Below, one piece after another: positions 53,087-63,700 of a stretch of 64,000 nt of DNA. Position 1 is the stretch's first letter. Every line of letters begins with the position of its first letter. The notes beneath the pieces are model-generated. The model worked only from the letters and a program-made list of their open reading frames with translations, was not told the origin of the DNA and did not search any database. A program made the translations under genes and the position numbers. Source of the stretch: COE1 sp964387365 (GTDB lineage Bacteria > Bacillota > Clostridia > Lachnospirales > Lachnospiraceae); assembly GCA_964387365.1 (NCBI GenBank), contig CAYLWP010000001.1, forward strand, positions 57,305 through 121,304, in the 5' to 3' direction.

Positions 53087-54076
53087 ATGAATAGGTTCTA
53101 TTTTGTAGGATACTACGGAGAATCCGTTAAAAGACAGCATTTGATGGATTTAGTGGATGATGAGGATGTAATACTAATTTCGGATAATATTAATTCTTCG
53201 AAATTAAATAAAGTTTCGAGTAAATTATTTAATTATTATCACCAGTGGAACAGAATTAAAAATAGAGATCCAATTGGAATCTCTATTTTCAACAATATGT
53301 ATTCATTAAGTCAATATAATTTTAATTCCGAAGATATGCACTATATCATTTTTTGGGATTCTGCAATAAGTGAATACTATTCTGAGGCATTTTTTAAGTG
53401 GATAAAAAAACATAAAAATGTTAGATTAGTTTTTTATATTTATGATCAGATGAATAGGTGGTATTCGCCAAGAATTGCAAGAATGGCAAATTATGCGGAC
53501 TTGGTTTTGTGTACAATACCAGAGGATTGTGAAAAATATGGATATCATTATTATCCATTGGTATATTCTTCATACCCATTAAATAATTTGAAGGTGGTTA
53601 AAAATTCTGATGTATATTTTATGGGGAACAATAGTGATAGAGATGAGACTTTACATGAAATTTATGAATATCTAACATTACAAGGGGTTAACTGTGACTT
53701 CAACATAGTTGGAGTTTCAGAAGAAAAACAGTATTATAAAGAGAAAATTACTTATAATAAGAAATTTTCGATGGAAGAAAATCTTTCACATAGTGTTGCT
53801 ACAAATTGTATATTAGAAATAATGCATAAAGGTATGACTGCAGTTACTGCTAGATATGCAGAAGCAATTAGATTGAACAAAAAGTTACTGACTAATAATA
53901 TAAATATAGTTAATGAAAAGTACTATGATTCTAGATACATGAAGATATTTAGTTCGATAGAGGAAATAGATGTTAGTTGGATTATGAAAAAGGAAAGTGT
54001 AGAGTATAACTATGAAGGTGACTTTTCGCCTAGAGCATTAATTAATGCGGTTGTCAAAATGAATATAGGAGAATAA
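53087..54076 (+). CDS. CgeB-like/uncharacterised GT-B protein
   Basis: The protein is 329 aa. It begins NRFYFVGYYGESVKRQH, has YIIFWDSAISEYYSEAFF near residue 86, RLVFYIYDQMNRWYSPRI near residue 114 and VYFMGNNSDRDETLHEIY near residue 180. A late segment ARYAEAIRLNKKLLTNN resembles the E-x-x-x-x-x-K-L-L-T end of CgeB-like enzymes. The gene is AT-rich and lies two bases after wzt. Glycosyltransferase activity is inferred from fold-like pattern and context. Confidence 0.6.
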   Translation: MNRFYFVGYYGESVKRQHLMDLVDDEDVILISDNINSSKLNKVSSKLFNYYHQWNRIKNRDPIGISIFNNMYSLSQYNFNSEDMHYIIFWDSAISEYYSEAFFKWIKKHKNVRLVFYIYDQMNRWYSPRIARMANYADLVLCTIPEDCEKYGYHYYPLVYSSYPLNNLKVVKNSDVYFMGNNSDRDETLHEIYEYLTLQGVNCDFNIVGVSEEKQYYKEKITYNKKFSMEENLSHSVATNCILEIMHKGMTAVTARYAEAIRLNKKLLTNNINIVNEKYYDSRYMKIFSSIEEIDVSWIMKKESVEYNYEGDFSPRALINAVVKMNIGE

Positions 54077-54080
54077 TGAT

Positions 54081-54980
54081 ATGAATTTTTTGAAAAAGAA
54101 ACAGTTAAAACAGGCGAAGTATGGACTAATTCAACGTCAATCTGAAACGTGTGGTTTCTTTTCTTATTTTATTACATTTGTTGGAGGAGTGCAGGAATGT
54201 CTGGATAGAGGATTGATTCCTGTTATAGATATGCAGAATTACCCAAGCATGTATCAGAAGAAGGGGGAAAATGTATGGGATATATACTATAAACAACCCA
54301 GAGGAATATGTGTAGATGAGGTTGGGGATGAATATACGGTTATTGACTGTAATAATATACTACCTGAAAAAAGACCAAATCTTTCGATGGATTTTCTCAC
54401 AAATGACTATGCGGTAGCTTATTGGAGAGAGATATGTAAAAAATATTTTTCATTAAGTGAATTTGCAAAAAAATATATTAATAATTTTGAAAGTTTATAT
54501 TTGAGTGATGGAAAGAGTAAAGAGACATTAGGTGTACTGTGTAGAGGAACGGATTATGTCGGTGTAAAACCGTATAGTCATCCGGTGCAACCTTCTGCAG
54601 AAGAAATGATTTTGAAAGTGCAAGAGGTGTTGCAAAAAATAGGATGCAAATATATTTATTTAGCAACAGAAGATCAAACTATTTATGAACAGTTTGTGAC
54701 TTGCTTTGGAGAACGTGTAATTGCGCCACAGGTAAAACGTTTTGCAGATACGGGTACTCAGTATTTGGCTGATGTAATAAAGGATACACAAACAGGTGCA
54801 TTAGAGTATATTGCATCAATTTATATGCTTGCAAAATGTAATTCACTAATTGCAGGAAGAACCAGTGGAAGTATTGCTGCATATATTTTGTCGGATGGAT
54901 ATGACTATACTTATTTTTGGAACATAGGAAGATATGGTATAGATGATGAAGTGTTTTATGAACAAAAAGGAAATAATTAG
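54081..54980 (+). CDS. Fucosyltransferase-superfamily-like glycosyltransferase
   Basis: The protein is 299 aa. LIQRQSETCGFFSYFITFVGG occupies the position of the GGLGNQ region, LGVLCRGTDYVGVKPYSHPV near residue 152 supplies an R-G-T-D-Y donor motif, and CNSLIAGRTSGSIAAYILSDG near residue 255 replaces NSSFSWW. These features suit a distant member of the NodZ/FUT8/GT11-type fold. Donor unknown. AGGAGAATAATG precedes the ATG. It is the last intact gene before the decayed segment. Confidence 0.6.
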   Translation: MNFLKKKQLKQAKYGLIQRQSETCGFFSYFITFVGGVQECLDRGLIPVIDMQNYPSMYQKKGENVWDIYYKQPRGICVDEVGDEYTVIDCNNILPEKRPNLSMDFLTNDYAVAYWREICKKYFSLSEFAKKYINNFESLYLSDGKSKETLGVLCRGTDYVGVKPYSHPVQPSAEEMILKVQEVLQKIGCKYIYLATEDQTIYEQFVTCFGERVIAPQVKRFADTGTQYLADVIKDTQTGALEYIASIYMLAKCNSLIAGRTSGSIAAYILSDGYDYTYFWNIGRYGIDDEVFYEQKGNN

Positions 54981-54988
54981 GTGAAATC

Positions 54989-55144
54989 GTGTTTAAGAGA
55001 AAGTTATATACAGTGAGTCAACAGAATGTATATATATTGTATATACTACAGTATTTGGTACTTACATCAGCATTGTTAATTAGTTTTGGAAAAGTAAGTA
55101 TGGTGTCCGGTGGCACATTGGGGGAGGTGCAAACTGCACTTTGA
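54989..55144 (+). pseudogene. Truncated N-terminus of a membrane protein
   Basis: From a GTG nine bases after the preceding stop, about 35 codons look native: a basic start (FKRKLYTVSQQN) and a hydrophobic segment (VYILYILQYLVLTSALLISF). After Gly-Lys the frame runs into the different sequence starting GTAAGTATGG and stops at 55144. This fits a gene cut by a mobile element. The missing remainder is not seen downstream of the insertion sequence. Confidence 0.45.
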
Positions 55145-55333
55145 TTTCGGCGAAAAAACTCTCCGAATGTGCAGTATCGGTATAGACCGCAGACTTCCAG
55201 CGAGATGACCATGGTAAGTTTTTTCTTATTATAACAGTTGTACATGGTACATCAAGAGATTACTTATGTTACAGGCAACCATTTATTAGGGCATAGCCAT
55301 GCAATAAACCTGTCGTGTGCTCTTGGGGTGTAT

Positions 55334-55379
55334 AAGAGAAAGAACGAACTTTGGTCAGGGCTGTTCTTTCTCTTTTTTT
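55334..55379 (+). terminator. Strong rho-independent terminator
   Basis: AAGAGAAAGAAC (55334-55345) and GTTCTTTCTCTT (55363-55374) form a perfect 12-bp stem with a 17-nt loop, followed at once by five more T residues. It points along the + strand and would end transcription from the glycan operon just before the insertion sequence. Confidence 0.85.
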
Positions 55380-55469
55380 ATGGTTAACTCAAACTTCGAA
55401 CATAGATTTTAACTATGCACCTTGAAAATTCAATAACTGGCGATTATTCTGTTGTCAATTTTCAGGAGA

Positions 55470-56833
55470 TTATGCTGCTTGTAATTTCGATTTTAGCAAG
55501 GGCGGTATTGCATCCATAAATGCATCTACCAGTTCATCGATTTTTTCATCTGATATATCGATATAATCCGTAAGCATGGTTTTGAACATTTGGAGCATCA
55601 GTTGAAAAGCCTGTATCCATGTGATATCAGACATTTCATCAGAAAAGTATAGGAAAAGTTCACCAAAAGACCGCTCATCCTTTGATTCGCGGTTTTCCAG
55701 AGACAACATCATATATCGGGTAAAAACAACTGCTGTATGTGCAGTCATTGCATCATAGGACATGGATCTGCATTCTTTGCTCAAGTGCAGATAGCTTTTA
55801 CAAACTTTGAAGAATACCTCGATATCCCAACGTTTTCTATAGATACGGATGATTTCTTTTTCATCCAGGTTAATATCTGTTGGAATAATACAAAGGTATT
55901 CTTTCCTCTTGTTACGGTTACGGACATACACCACTTTTGCCGGAATTATCGCACCGTCTTTTATTACCTCTACTTTGACGGAGAGCAGATATCTGGAACG
56001 TCCTCTTCTTTTCTTATTTTTATTGTAGATGGATATTAGGGACATATCCTTACCATCATAGCGAAAGAACATTTTAGGAGTTTTCTTAACCATTCCAATG
56101 ACATCATAGCCAATCTGCTTTACTGCATGAAGAGAACTTGGCGAAGTAAACCAACTGTCGAAAAGAACGTATTTTGCAGGAATATCAGCGTTTTTAGCCT
56201 GCTTTAAAAGTTCTAACATTGCCACCGTTCCTTTTTCCAGAGAAAGTCTGCGACGTTTATATCCAACGGTTCTTTTGTCAACAGCAACGGATTCATTGAT
56301 TCTGTTTTTCTTATTGTCTGTAGTAGAAAGAAGAATGCTGTTGACAGGGAGAAATGTACAACCGTCCGACCAGCCTAAAGTAAGCATTCGGAAGCCATAT
56401 TTATATGCATGCTTGGCGTGATCGTATACCTTTGCAAGAAGTTCTACCTTTTTTGAACGGTTACGTTCATACATGGAATCGTCAATAATTAGAACATTCG
56501 CACAAGAGGAGCAATAGCATCTTTAATGATTCTGGTTGAAAGAATGGTAGTAAAACGAATCCAGTTAATCTGAGTCATTTTCATAAAACGATACACAGTG
56601 TCCTTTGCAAAATTTGGTGTATTTCTATCTGTAAGAAGATTCATATACATACTTCTATTAGAAAAAATCAAAACAAACAGATACTGAAAAATTTCCGTTG
56701 GCGATGTTCCCTTTTGTTTGTATGCATTAGCTGATTTTAATGCAGATGAAAGATCAAACCGAATAAAAAATCTTCTAATAGTTTGTGAAATTTGGTTATT
56801 ATTCAGGTGGTCTTGTGTTATACTTTTATTCAT
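55470..56833 (-). pseudogene. IS4-family DDE transposase, frameshifted
   Basis: Two minus-strand frames together make a transposase of about 450 aa. The upstream part starts at 56833 and ends at a TAA at 56489-56491. The downstream part, in another frame, contains LIIDDSMYERNRSKKVELL, whose IIDD (56478-56489) holds the first catalytic Asp, then VLFDSWFTSPSSLHAVKQ with the second Asp, and YRKRWDIEVFFKVCKSYL with the catalytic Glu and the Y(2)R(3)E(6)K-like motif. If translation began at the internal ATG at 56474, the first Asp would be missing. The shift lies near 56495-56510, not in a homopolymer run. A programmed frameshift is possible but no slippery heptamer is seen, so I treat it as inactivated. 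Confidence 0.85.
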
Positions 56834-56901
56834 AGCATGAGCTTCCGGTTGTAATTGTTTCTAGCAACTCAATTATACCAAACCAGATGGTTTCATGCTA
56901 T
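56832..56901 (-). promoter_or_regulatory. Transposase leader: internal -10 box flanked by a start-codon-sequestering inverted repeat
   Basis: TCATGCTAT (56893-56901) and ATAGCATGA (56832-56840) are a perfect 9-bp inverted repeat. On the minus-strand RNA the second arm includes the first two bases of the transposase ATG. A perfect TATAAT (complement of 56872-56877) lies between the arms. RNA started there lacks the first arm and stays translatable, while read-through RNA from outside contains both arms and would hide the start. Confidence 0.6.
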
Positions 56902-57039
56902 TTTTATGCCAGTTATTATTGAATTTTCAAGGTGCATAGGCACTTAATCAAGTGCGAAGTTTGAGTTATTGAAAAATGCAAAGAAGAAGATAAACTAGCT
57001 ATATTATGGGGAATGAGTAGCAATAGGAGAATTACAACA

Positions 57040-59119
57040 ATGAAAAAAGAATTAATAAGATACATTGTACTAGCACTATTGACTATGTGTGTGGGAATGA
57101 TAGGATATTCTATATTTAAAAACTCTGTGCAGTTTGACCGAAAGAAGGTAGAACCATATACATCTGATTCTATAGGATATATAGAATTAAATGAAGAGAC
57201 TCGGGTTACGCAGGGATTCGTAATAAAAGAAAGAAATCCGGTTCTTCTAGAATCAATAGATACCATTTTTGTCAATTTACCAGAGGGTAGAAAACAAGGA
57301 AGGCTTACATTTGCAATTTTAGATCAAGATGGTAATCAAGTAAGTATTAATCAATTTGACATTGCTTCATTGGTTGTAGGAGAATACGTACAGTTATCAT
57401 TGAAAGAACCGTTTATGATAGAACCCAATAAAATTTATTATCTTGCGTTTATGGCAGAAGAAACAGATAGTGTTCCGTACTTGTTAATTCAAAATAAAAT
57501 AAATCAGAATTATTGTAACAAAGAATTAGCGGTAGATGACGAGATTTATGATGGTACTTTATTGGTAAACTACCAATATGTGGGTATTTTGCCCAATGTG
57601 ATAAAAGTGATGATTGCGGTAATACTAGTGTTAATATTGCTTGCTGGATATCAGATACTATTCGGAATCGAAAGAGAACTTACACATGGTATTATTATAG
57701 CAATATGTTTGTGTTCATTGATTCCATTTTTAGTATTGGGAAGTTATAATCGCCAATTATGTGATGATTTTGATTATTCGACTTTAACACATGCAGCCGT
57801 AGTTCAAGAAGATGGAACTATTTTAGATGTGTTAAAAGCTGCATGGGAGACGGATATTCACTATTTTAATACTTGGCAAGGATTATATTCTTCGGCGTTT
57901 CTGTTAGCGTTACAACCGGGAATTTATGGTGAGAAATATTATACCTTAACAACTCCTATATTGTTGCTGATTTTTTTCGTTACAACATATTTCTTTATAA
58001 AAATAGTTAGGCGTCTTTTTTGCCATTCGAAAAAAAGAATATTATTATGGACAGTTGTATTGACGACTACATTAGTGCAGGGATTACCTTCATTGAGAGA
58101 GGGGATATATTGGTATTGTGGTGCGATGACATATATGCCCTTCTTTTTTGGGGGATATTTAACTTTATATTGGTAATAGCCTATGCGAAATGTGATGGGA
58201 AAAATTCTATTAAATATATTGTGGTATCTAGTTTGTTATCATTTTTTGTATCGGGTGGGAATCATGTAGTAGCATTTATGAATATTTTATTACTCGTTTT
58301 TTGTCTTATATTATGTGTTCAGAAAAAAATATTTAGCAGTAATACCATTATTAATTGCGATATTTGGTTTTGCAGTAGTATACTTTGCACCTGGCACAGC
58401 AGAGAGACAGGCGGTATGTGAGAAGCAGACAATTTTCGGAACAATGTTTGCGAGTATAGTAGAATTTCTACAACTGTTAGAAGAGTGGATTAATATACAA
58501 TGGATTGGCTTTATAGCAATAGGAACACCTTTTGCATTGGAAGTAGTTAAAACAGAAAAGAAAAAAGCGAATAGAAAATATTATCCCGTATTGTTCACTG
58601 GAAGTGCAAGCATTATTTTACTAGGTATGCTATGTGTACCATATTATGTAATGGGACATTTTGGCTCAGGACGTTTGACCAATGTAATCTGGATGGCGTT
58701 CATGTTGTTGTCTTTTGCTTGTTATACATATATATTATGTTGGTTACAATTTTATATAAAAAAGAAATCTAAAGTATAAATATATAAAGGCTGGTAAGAG
58801 AAGTTTTGTAACTATATTAGCTACTTTAGTCATTTGTTTTTGTGGAAACTATGGTGCTGAAAAGCAAGGAAATGTGATTGCTGCAGTGAAGGAAGTGTGG
58901 TTAACTCAAGAAGCTGTTTATTATGCGAAGGAAAGAGATGCAAGAGTAGAAGTGATTCAACAAGCGAAAATGCAGGGTGAGGATTATGTAGAAATAGAGA
59001 AGTTAACCACGTTTCCTAGGCTTCTTTATGATGGAAGCGATTTAACCGCTGCTGAGAATGATTGGACTAAGATTTCGATGAGTAGATACTACGATATTCA
59101 GATTGAACTGAAACACTAG
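57040..59119 (+). pseudogene. DUF6056-like polytopic membrane protein, broken by three frameshifts
   Basis: The intact form would be about 690 aa. The first part (57040-58176) has an N-terminal helix, an extracytoplasmic beta-rich domain (residues about 30-180), then membrane helices with CDDFDYSTLTHAA and LPSLREGIYWYCGAMTYM. The frame then moves near a T6/G5 run (about 58144-58154) and continues as FNFILVIAYAK to about 58320. It moves again at an A7 run (58323-58329), continuing as KYLAVIPLLIAIFGFAVVYFAPGTAERQ to 58779. A third shift near 58758-58775 leads to AGKRSFVTILATLVICFCGN and the C-terminal tail ending at 59119. The ATG at 57040 has AGGAGA upstream. All three shifts sit in or beside homopolymers, so sequencing error remains possible. 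Confidence 0.7.
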
Positions 59120-59134
59120 ATAGAGGGGTAGTAA

Positions 59135-60691
59135 ATGGTTGAAAGTAAGATAAGAAATAGAGGTTATTTTGGGAGAAAATCTATGGTGTACTATATAGTA
59201 TTATTAGGTATCCTAGTCGTACTGATTAGTACAAAGAAAGATTTATGTATTGATGAGGTGTTTAGTTATGGCTTATCAAATACTCAATTAGAAATGGTTG
59301 CAGAGGATGGAGTAAAATATGAGCCAGCAGCATTGCCGTATTTAAACTATGTATCCGTTTCAAAAACAGATAGATTCAATTATGATAAAGTATGGGAGAA
59401 TCAGGCAGCAGATACACATCCACCTTTTTACTATGTGATTTTACACACAATATGCTCTTTTTTTCCGGAAACATATAGTATATGGTATGGGGAAGTAATC
59501 AATATTGTAGCGGCATTATTGATACTGCTGTTTGTTAGAAAGATATTGCGTTTGTTAACAGATGATAATAAGCTTGTAGAGTGTTTGACAATAGGATATA
59601 TTGTTTCATCTGGTATGTTGGCGCAGATTCCGTATATTAGAATGTATGTATTGGCGAATCTGTTGATTATAGCTACAACTTATTATTGTTTGAGAATTTT
59701 TCAGCGTGCCAATATTAGAGATGAACTAAAGTTAACACTCATAATATACCTAGGAGCAATGACTCATTATTATTGTATAATCTATTCAGTGTTTATAGTA
59801 GCTTGTCTAGGTGTGTTTTTATTAATAGAACATAAATGGAAGCAAGTAGGAAAAATTTTGGTGATTTCAGTTGTGTCTGGAGTGGCTTCTTTAGTAACTT
59901 TTCCTACGATGATTACACATTTATTAGGTGGTAAACATGGACACGAAGATATAGAGAACTTAAAAAATACAGATATAGAAGAAATTATTAGAAGAGTGTC
60001 GTTCTATTTAGAAGATATAAATTATTCTATTTTTGGGAGTACAACATGGCTATTTGTGATTTTATTAGTTGTTTGTATTGTGTGTATTATAATAAAACGG
60101 AGAGGTAATGAGATAAAAGAGCCAAGAAAGATAGATGGACGATGGGTGTTACTAATTGTACCATCAATCGCATATTTCTTTTTTGTGGCTATTTCATCAA
60201 CATATTTGATGGTAAGATATGTTGCACCTATTTTTGCAGTATTGTATATTACTTGTATGTATGGTATGTATTGTCTAATGGCAAAGGCGTTTATGAAAAA
60301 AATAGGTTTTTATATTTTTGTAATATACTTGGCATTTATTACTTGTACAGGTTGGTTGATTAGAGATAATAGAAAATGGGAGTATTTATGCCGTCATAGT
60401 ACGCGGGAGCTGATGACCAATGTGCAAGAGCATACACAGGATGATTGCTTTGTTCTATATCAAGATGAAATCCCTAGCAGAAACTTTTATGAGGTATCTT
60501 CGTATAAGTCTGTAACGTTTATTCCAATAGAAGATACAGGCATGTTGACTGAATTAATTGGTGGACATGAGGACGGGTGTGTTGTATGTATACCGTACGA
60601 TGCGGAAATTAGTCAAATATGTGAACTGGTAAATAAACCAAATGTGGAACGGCTTGGTGAAAGAATAATTAAGACCTTTTATATTTATTAG
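59135..60691 (+). CDS. GT-C-type membrane glycosyltransferase (PMT/ArnT-like)
   Basis: The protein is 518 aa with about eleven membrane helices. The first external loop has DLCIDEVFSYGLSN near residue 35 (the D-E catalytic motif position of GT-C enzymes) and AADTHPPFYYVILHTICSFF near residue 91, the H-P-P-F-Y-Y pattern of GT39/GT83-type proteins. The C-terminal part (residues about 415-518) is a small soluble domain with DCFVLYQDEIPSRNFYE. Such enzymes use polyprenyl-phosphate sugars outside the membrane. It follows the broken DUF6056-like gene by 15 bases, with GAGGGGTAG as ribosome site. Confidence 0.82.
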   Translation: MVESKIRNRGYFGRKSMVYYIVLLGILVVLISTKKDLCIDEVFSYGLSNTQLEMVAEDGVKYEPAALPYLNYVSVSKTDRFNYDKVWENQAADTHPPFYYVILHTICSFFPETYSIWYGEVINIVAALLILLFVRKILRLLTDDNKLVECLTIGYIVSSGMLAQIPYIRMYVLANLLIIATTYYCLRIFQRANIRDELKLTLIIYLGAMTHYYCIIYSVFIVACLGVFLLIEHKWKQVGKILVISVVSGVASLVTFPTMITHLLGGKHGHEDIENLKNTDIEEIIRRVSFYLEDINYSIFGSTTWLFVILLVVCIVCIIIKRRGNEIKEPRKIDGRWVLLIVPSIAYFFFVAISSTYLMVRYVAPIFAVLYITCMYGMYCLMAKAFMKKIGFYIFVIYLAFITCTGWLIRDNRKWEYLCRHSTRELMTNVQEHTQDDCFVLYQDEIPSRNFYEVSSYKSVTFIPIEDTGMLTELIGGHEDGCVVCIPYDAEISQICELVNKPNVERLGERIIKTFYIY

Positions 60692-60762
60692 GCTACAATT
60701 CGCGAAAGTGGATAATGGGATACGATAACGTGTTACAATAAGAGCAAAGGAATAAAGAATAA

Positions 60763-63700
60763 ATGAAACAAATAATGAAATCTTTCATATTGCTCGGACT
60801 CTTCATCACTATTTTATCAGGTTGTTCCGGTATGGAATCAAGCACGGCACAGATTGTCGAACTCACAGTGAATAATAAGTCCAATCCAATAGGAATAGAT
60901 ACTACTCCATACTTTAGCTGGAAGATGCAGGATACGGTGCAGGGACAGCGCCAGACTGCATATCGGATTCTGGTAAGTGAGTCGGAAGAGGACTTGCAGG
61001 ATAAACGTTACGTATGGGACAGCGGGAAGCAGGAGTCTGATGTTTCCGTAGCAATTGAATATACAGGAGACGTCTTACAGGAAGAGCAAGACTATTTCTG
61101 GCAGGTTAAGGTGTGGGACAAGGACGGTCGGCAGACCGACTCCGATATAGCAAGCTTTGAGATGGGGAAGCTGACGCAACAATGGGAGAACACACATTGG
61201 ATAATGGCTGAAAAAGAGCAAAATGTTGAAGCTGCATATCTCACCACACAGTATGATATTTCCTATAAATTTCGAATGGAATCTGCCCCTACCGGCTTTA
61301 TCTGGGGAGCAGATGAGGGACGATACGGCACTTACAATTTATGGAAGTTTGACGTCAGTGGAGATACTGTGACCTTTGAAATGGCACAGATGCATGATGA
61401 AGTGGTATTACAAAGCCAGCGTGTAGAGCTGGAAGCGTTCGACGGACAGGCATTTTTAGAACAGGAGCATCAGGTTCGCATTCGTGTGAGTGATACTCAG
61501 GTTATCACATATCTGGATGATGTACAGATTTCTAATAGAACGGATATGGCAAAGACGCCTGTTGCTGGGATTGGACTTTGGGTAGAGCGCGACTATGACA
61601 AGGCATGGTATGACGACATACTTGTGGTGGATGCTTCGGATAGAATACTCTATCAGGATGACTTTGAGGATGAGTCTTCACATATGTTTTCGCCATATTA
61701 TTTGAAAATAGAAGATGGATGGGCAAGAGCAGATTCGGGATATGTAGTAGTACTGGGGTATGAAGTACCGGCACCGATGTTTCGAAAAAGCTTTACTACA
61801 GAAGAAGGAAAAGAGATTGAATCGGCAAGATTATATGCAACAGCACTGGGCATTTTTGATATCCATGTGAATGGAACGGATGTCTGTGAGGAATATGCAT
61901 CGCCGGGGCAGTCTTATTATTATGAAGAGGTATATTACCGAACATATGACATAACGCAGGAATTGGTATTCGGTGATAATGTAATCGGCTTCATGCTTGG
62001 ACATGGCAGATATGATCGTGCAAAGGAGGCGTGGGGAGACAATATTGCGCTGTGTGCACAGGCGGTAATTAGGTACACGGATGGTACGAGACAGGTGATA
62101 GGTACGGATGACACCTGGTTGGCATATACAGACGGACCGGTCAGAAGTGATGATATCTATTGTGGAGAATACTATGATGCGAACTATGAGGTGGCAAACT
62201 GGTCTGCCGTATCCTGCGATGAGAGTGCATGGAAGACGGCAAAAATATATACAGATAGTGACCACTTGATTAAAAAAGCTGCGATTGCTAATGGTGTAAA
62301 GAGACTTGATACGTTACAGCCGGTATCCGTACAGGAGCCTGTACCGGGTATCTATGTTTATGACTTGGGACAGAATTTCAATGGAGTATGTAGCATTCGC
62401 ATGAAGGGGCGGCCCGGACAGACGGTAACCATCCGATATGCAGAGTATCTGAATCATGATACCTTGGTGGACCAGGATGATGAGCCGGGTACTATCTGGA
62501 CGCGGAATTTGTTTATGGCGGATAATACAGACTATTATACCTTTGCTTCGGATGAGGAAGTGATATATACACCTGCTTTTTCCTACAGAGGATTTCGTTA
62601 TGTACAGATTAGCGGGCTTGACGAAGCACTAACTTTAGAGAATGTGCAGGGTCTGGTTCTGGCAACGGACAATGAGAGAACGGGATTCTTTGAGTGCTCG
62701 GATGAAAAAATGAATCGCCTGTATAACAGTATCTACTGGACACAGCTGAGCAATTATGTGGACATACCGACCGATTGCCCGCAAAGAGATGAACGCTTTG
62801 GCTGGACAGGCGATGCACAGGTATATGCATATACAGGAGCGTTAAATGCGAATACGGATAATTTTATGAATCAATATCTGTCATCCCTGCGAAGCGGCCA
62901 AATGGAGAACGGTGCATACTTACAGGTTTCTCCGGATTGGAAGACAACAGGTGGTTCGAATGGCTGGAGTGATGCAGGAGTTATTCTGGTCTGGGAGATG
63001 TATCAGCAGTTTGGTAACCGGCAGGTAATCCGGGAGAATCTGGAGGCAATGTGTCGTTATGCGGATTATCTGGTGGAGACCAGTGATGCGTTTATACGGG
63101 AACACGTAGCATATAATGACCATAATGCACTCTCTTATATGGATGCTGCCTGCTGTAATACGGCACAGTGTGCATATGTAATGGATTTAATGTCTCGGAT
63201 GTGCAAGGCGGTGCATGAGGAAGAGCTGGCAGAGAAATATGCGGACTTTTTTGAGCAGTATAGAGCAGCATGGCAGGAGAGATATCTTGGAGAAGATGGC
63301 TCCATCGGTAACTGGCTGCCATCGGAGTATACTGTTGCGCTGGCTTATGGATTGTATCCGAAAGAGCTGGAGCAGTCAGGCGCGGATAAGCTGAATATCT
63401 CGGTGGGAGCAGCCGATTATCATGCCTCTACCGGCTATATAGCAACGCCTCAGCTTCTGAAGACCCTGTGCAAATACGGTTATGTAGATGCGGCATATCG
63501 ACTGGTACTGCAAAATGGATATCCGTCCTGGAATGAGATGCTGGGGAATGGTTCAACTACGATGACAGAGAGATGGGATTCTGTATACAAAAATGCCGAT
63601 GGCACGATTTCCATCATTGGTTCCTTGAATCATTTGGGACTGGGCTCTATGGGCGAATGGTTTTATACAGAGGTACTGGGAATCAAACGTGACGAGAGTC

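Larger units (their letters stand above)
54981..55384. other. Non-coding, decayed stretch between glycan genes and the insertion sequence
   Basis: This 404-base stretch holds no intact gene. It starts with a truncated ORF (54989 to about 55093). From about 55094 the sequence changes to a more GC-rich segment beginning GTAAGTATGGTGTCC. It ends in a strong terminator (55334-55379). The GTAAG start suggests a solo end of an IS66-type element, but I could not confirm this. A 75-codon minus-strand ORF (55018-55245) crosses the joint and looks fortuitous. Confidence 0.5.
55385..56968 (-). mobile_element. IS4-type insertion sequence (about 1.58 kb)
   Basis: The ends are inverted repeats: TAACTCAAACTTCG at 55385-55398 matches the complement of 56955-56968, and a second block, TATGCACCTTGAAAATTCAA at 55414-55433, matches the complement of 56919-56938. 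Between the blocks the sequences differ. The element carries one transposase region on the minus strand, disrupted by a frameshift. No target duplication was obvious at these boundaries, so the exact ends could be off by a few bases. Confidence 0.85.

Noticed and set aside
55018..55245. 75-codon minus-strand ORF upstream of the insertion sequence
   Set aside because: It crosses the junction between the truncated membrane gene and the foreign segment, so it cannot be one native gene. No ribosome site or recognised motif was seen.
58020..58421. Separate 133-codon gene
   Set aside because: Its first part is a shadow of the preceding frame, and only the middle (about 58155-58320) carries the native membrane-protein sequence, so it is a frameshifted piece.
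58315..58779. Separate small membrane protein gene
   Set aside because: Its sequence continues the DUF6056-like protein from the frames before it, and its only start is a GTG with no ribosome site inside that gene.
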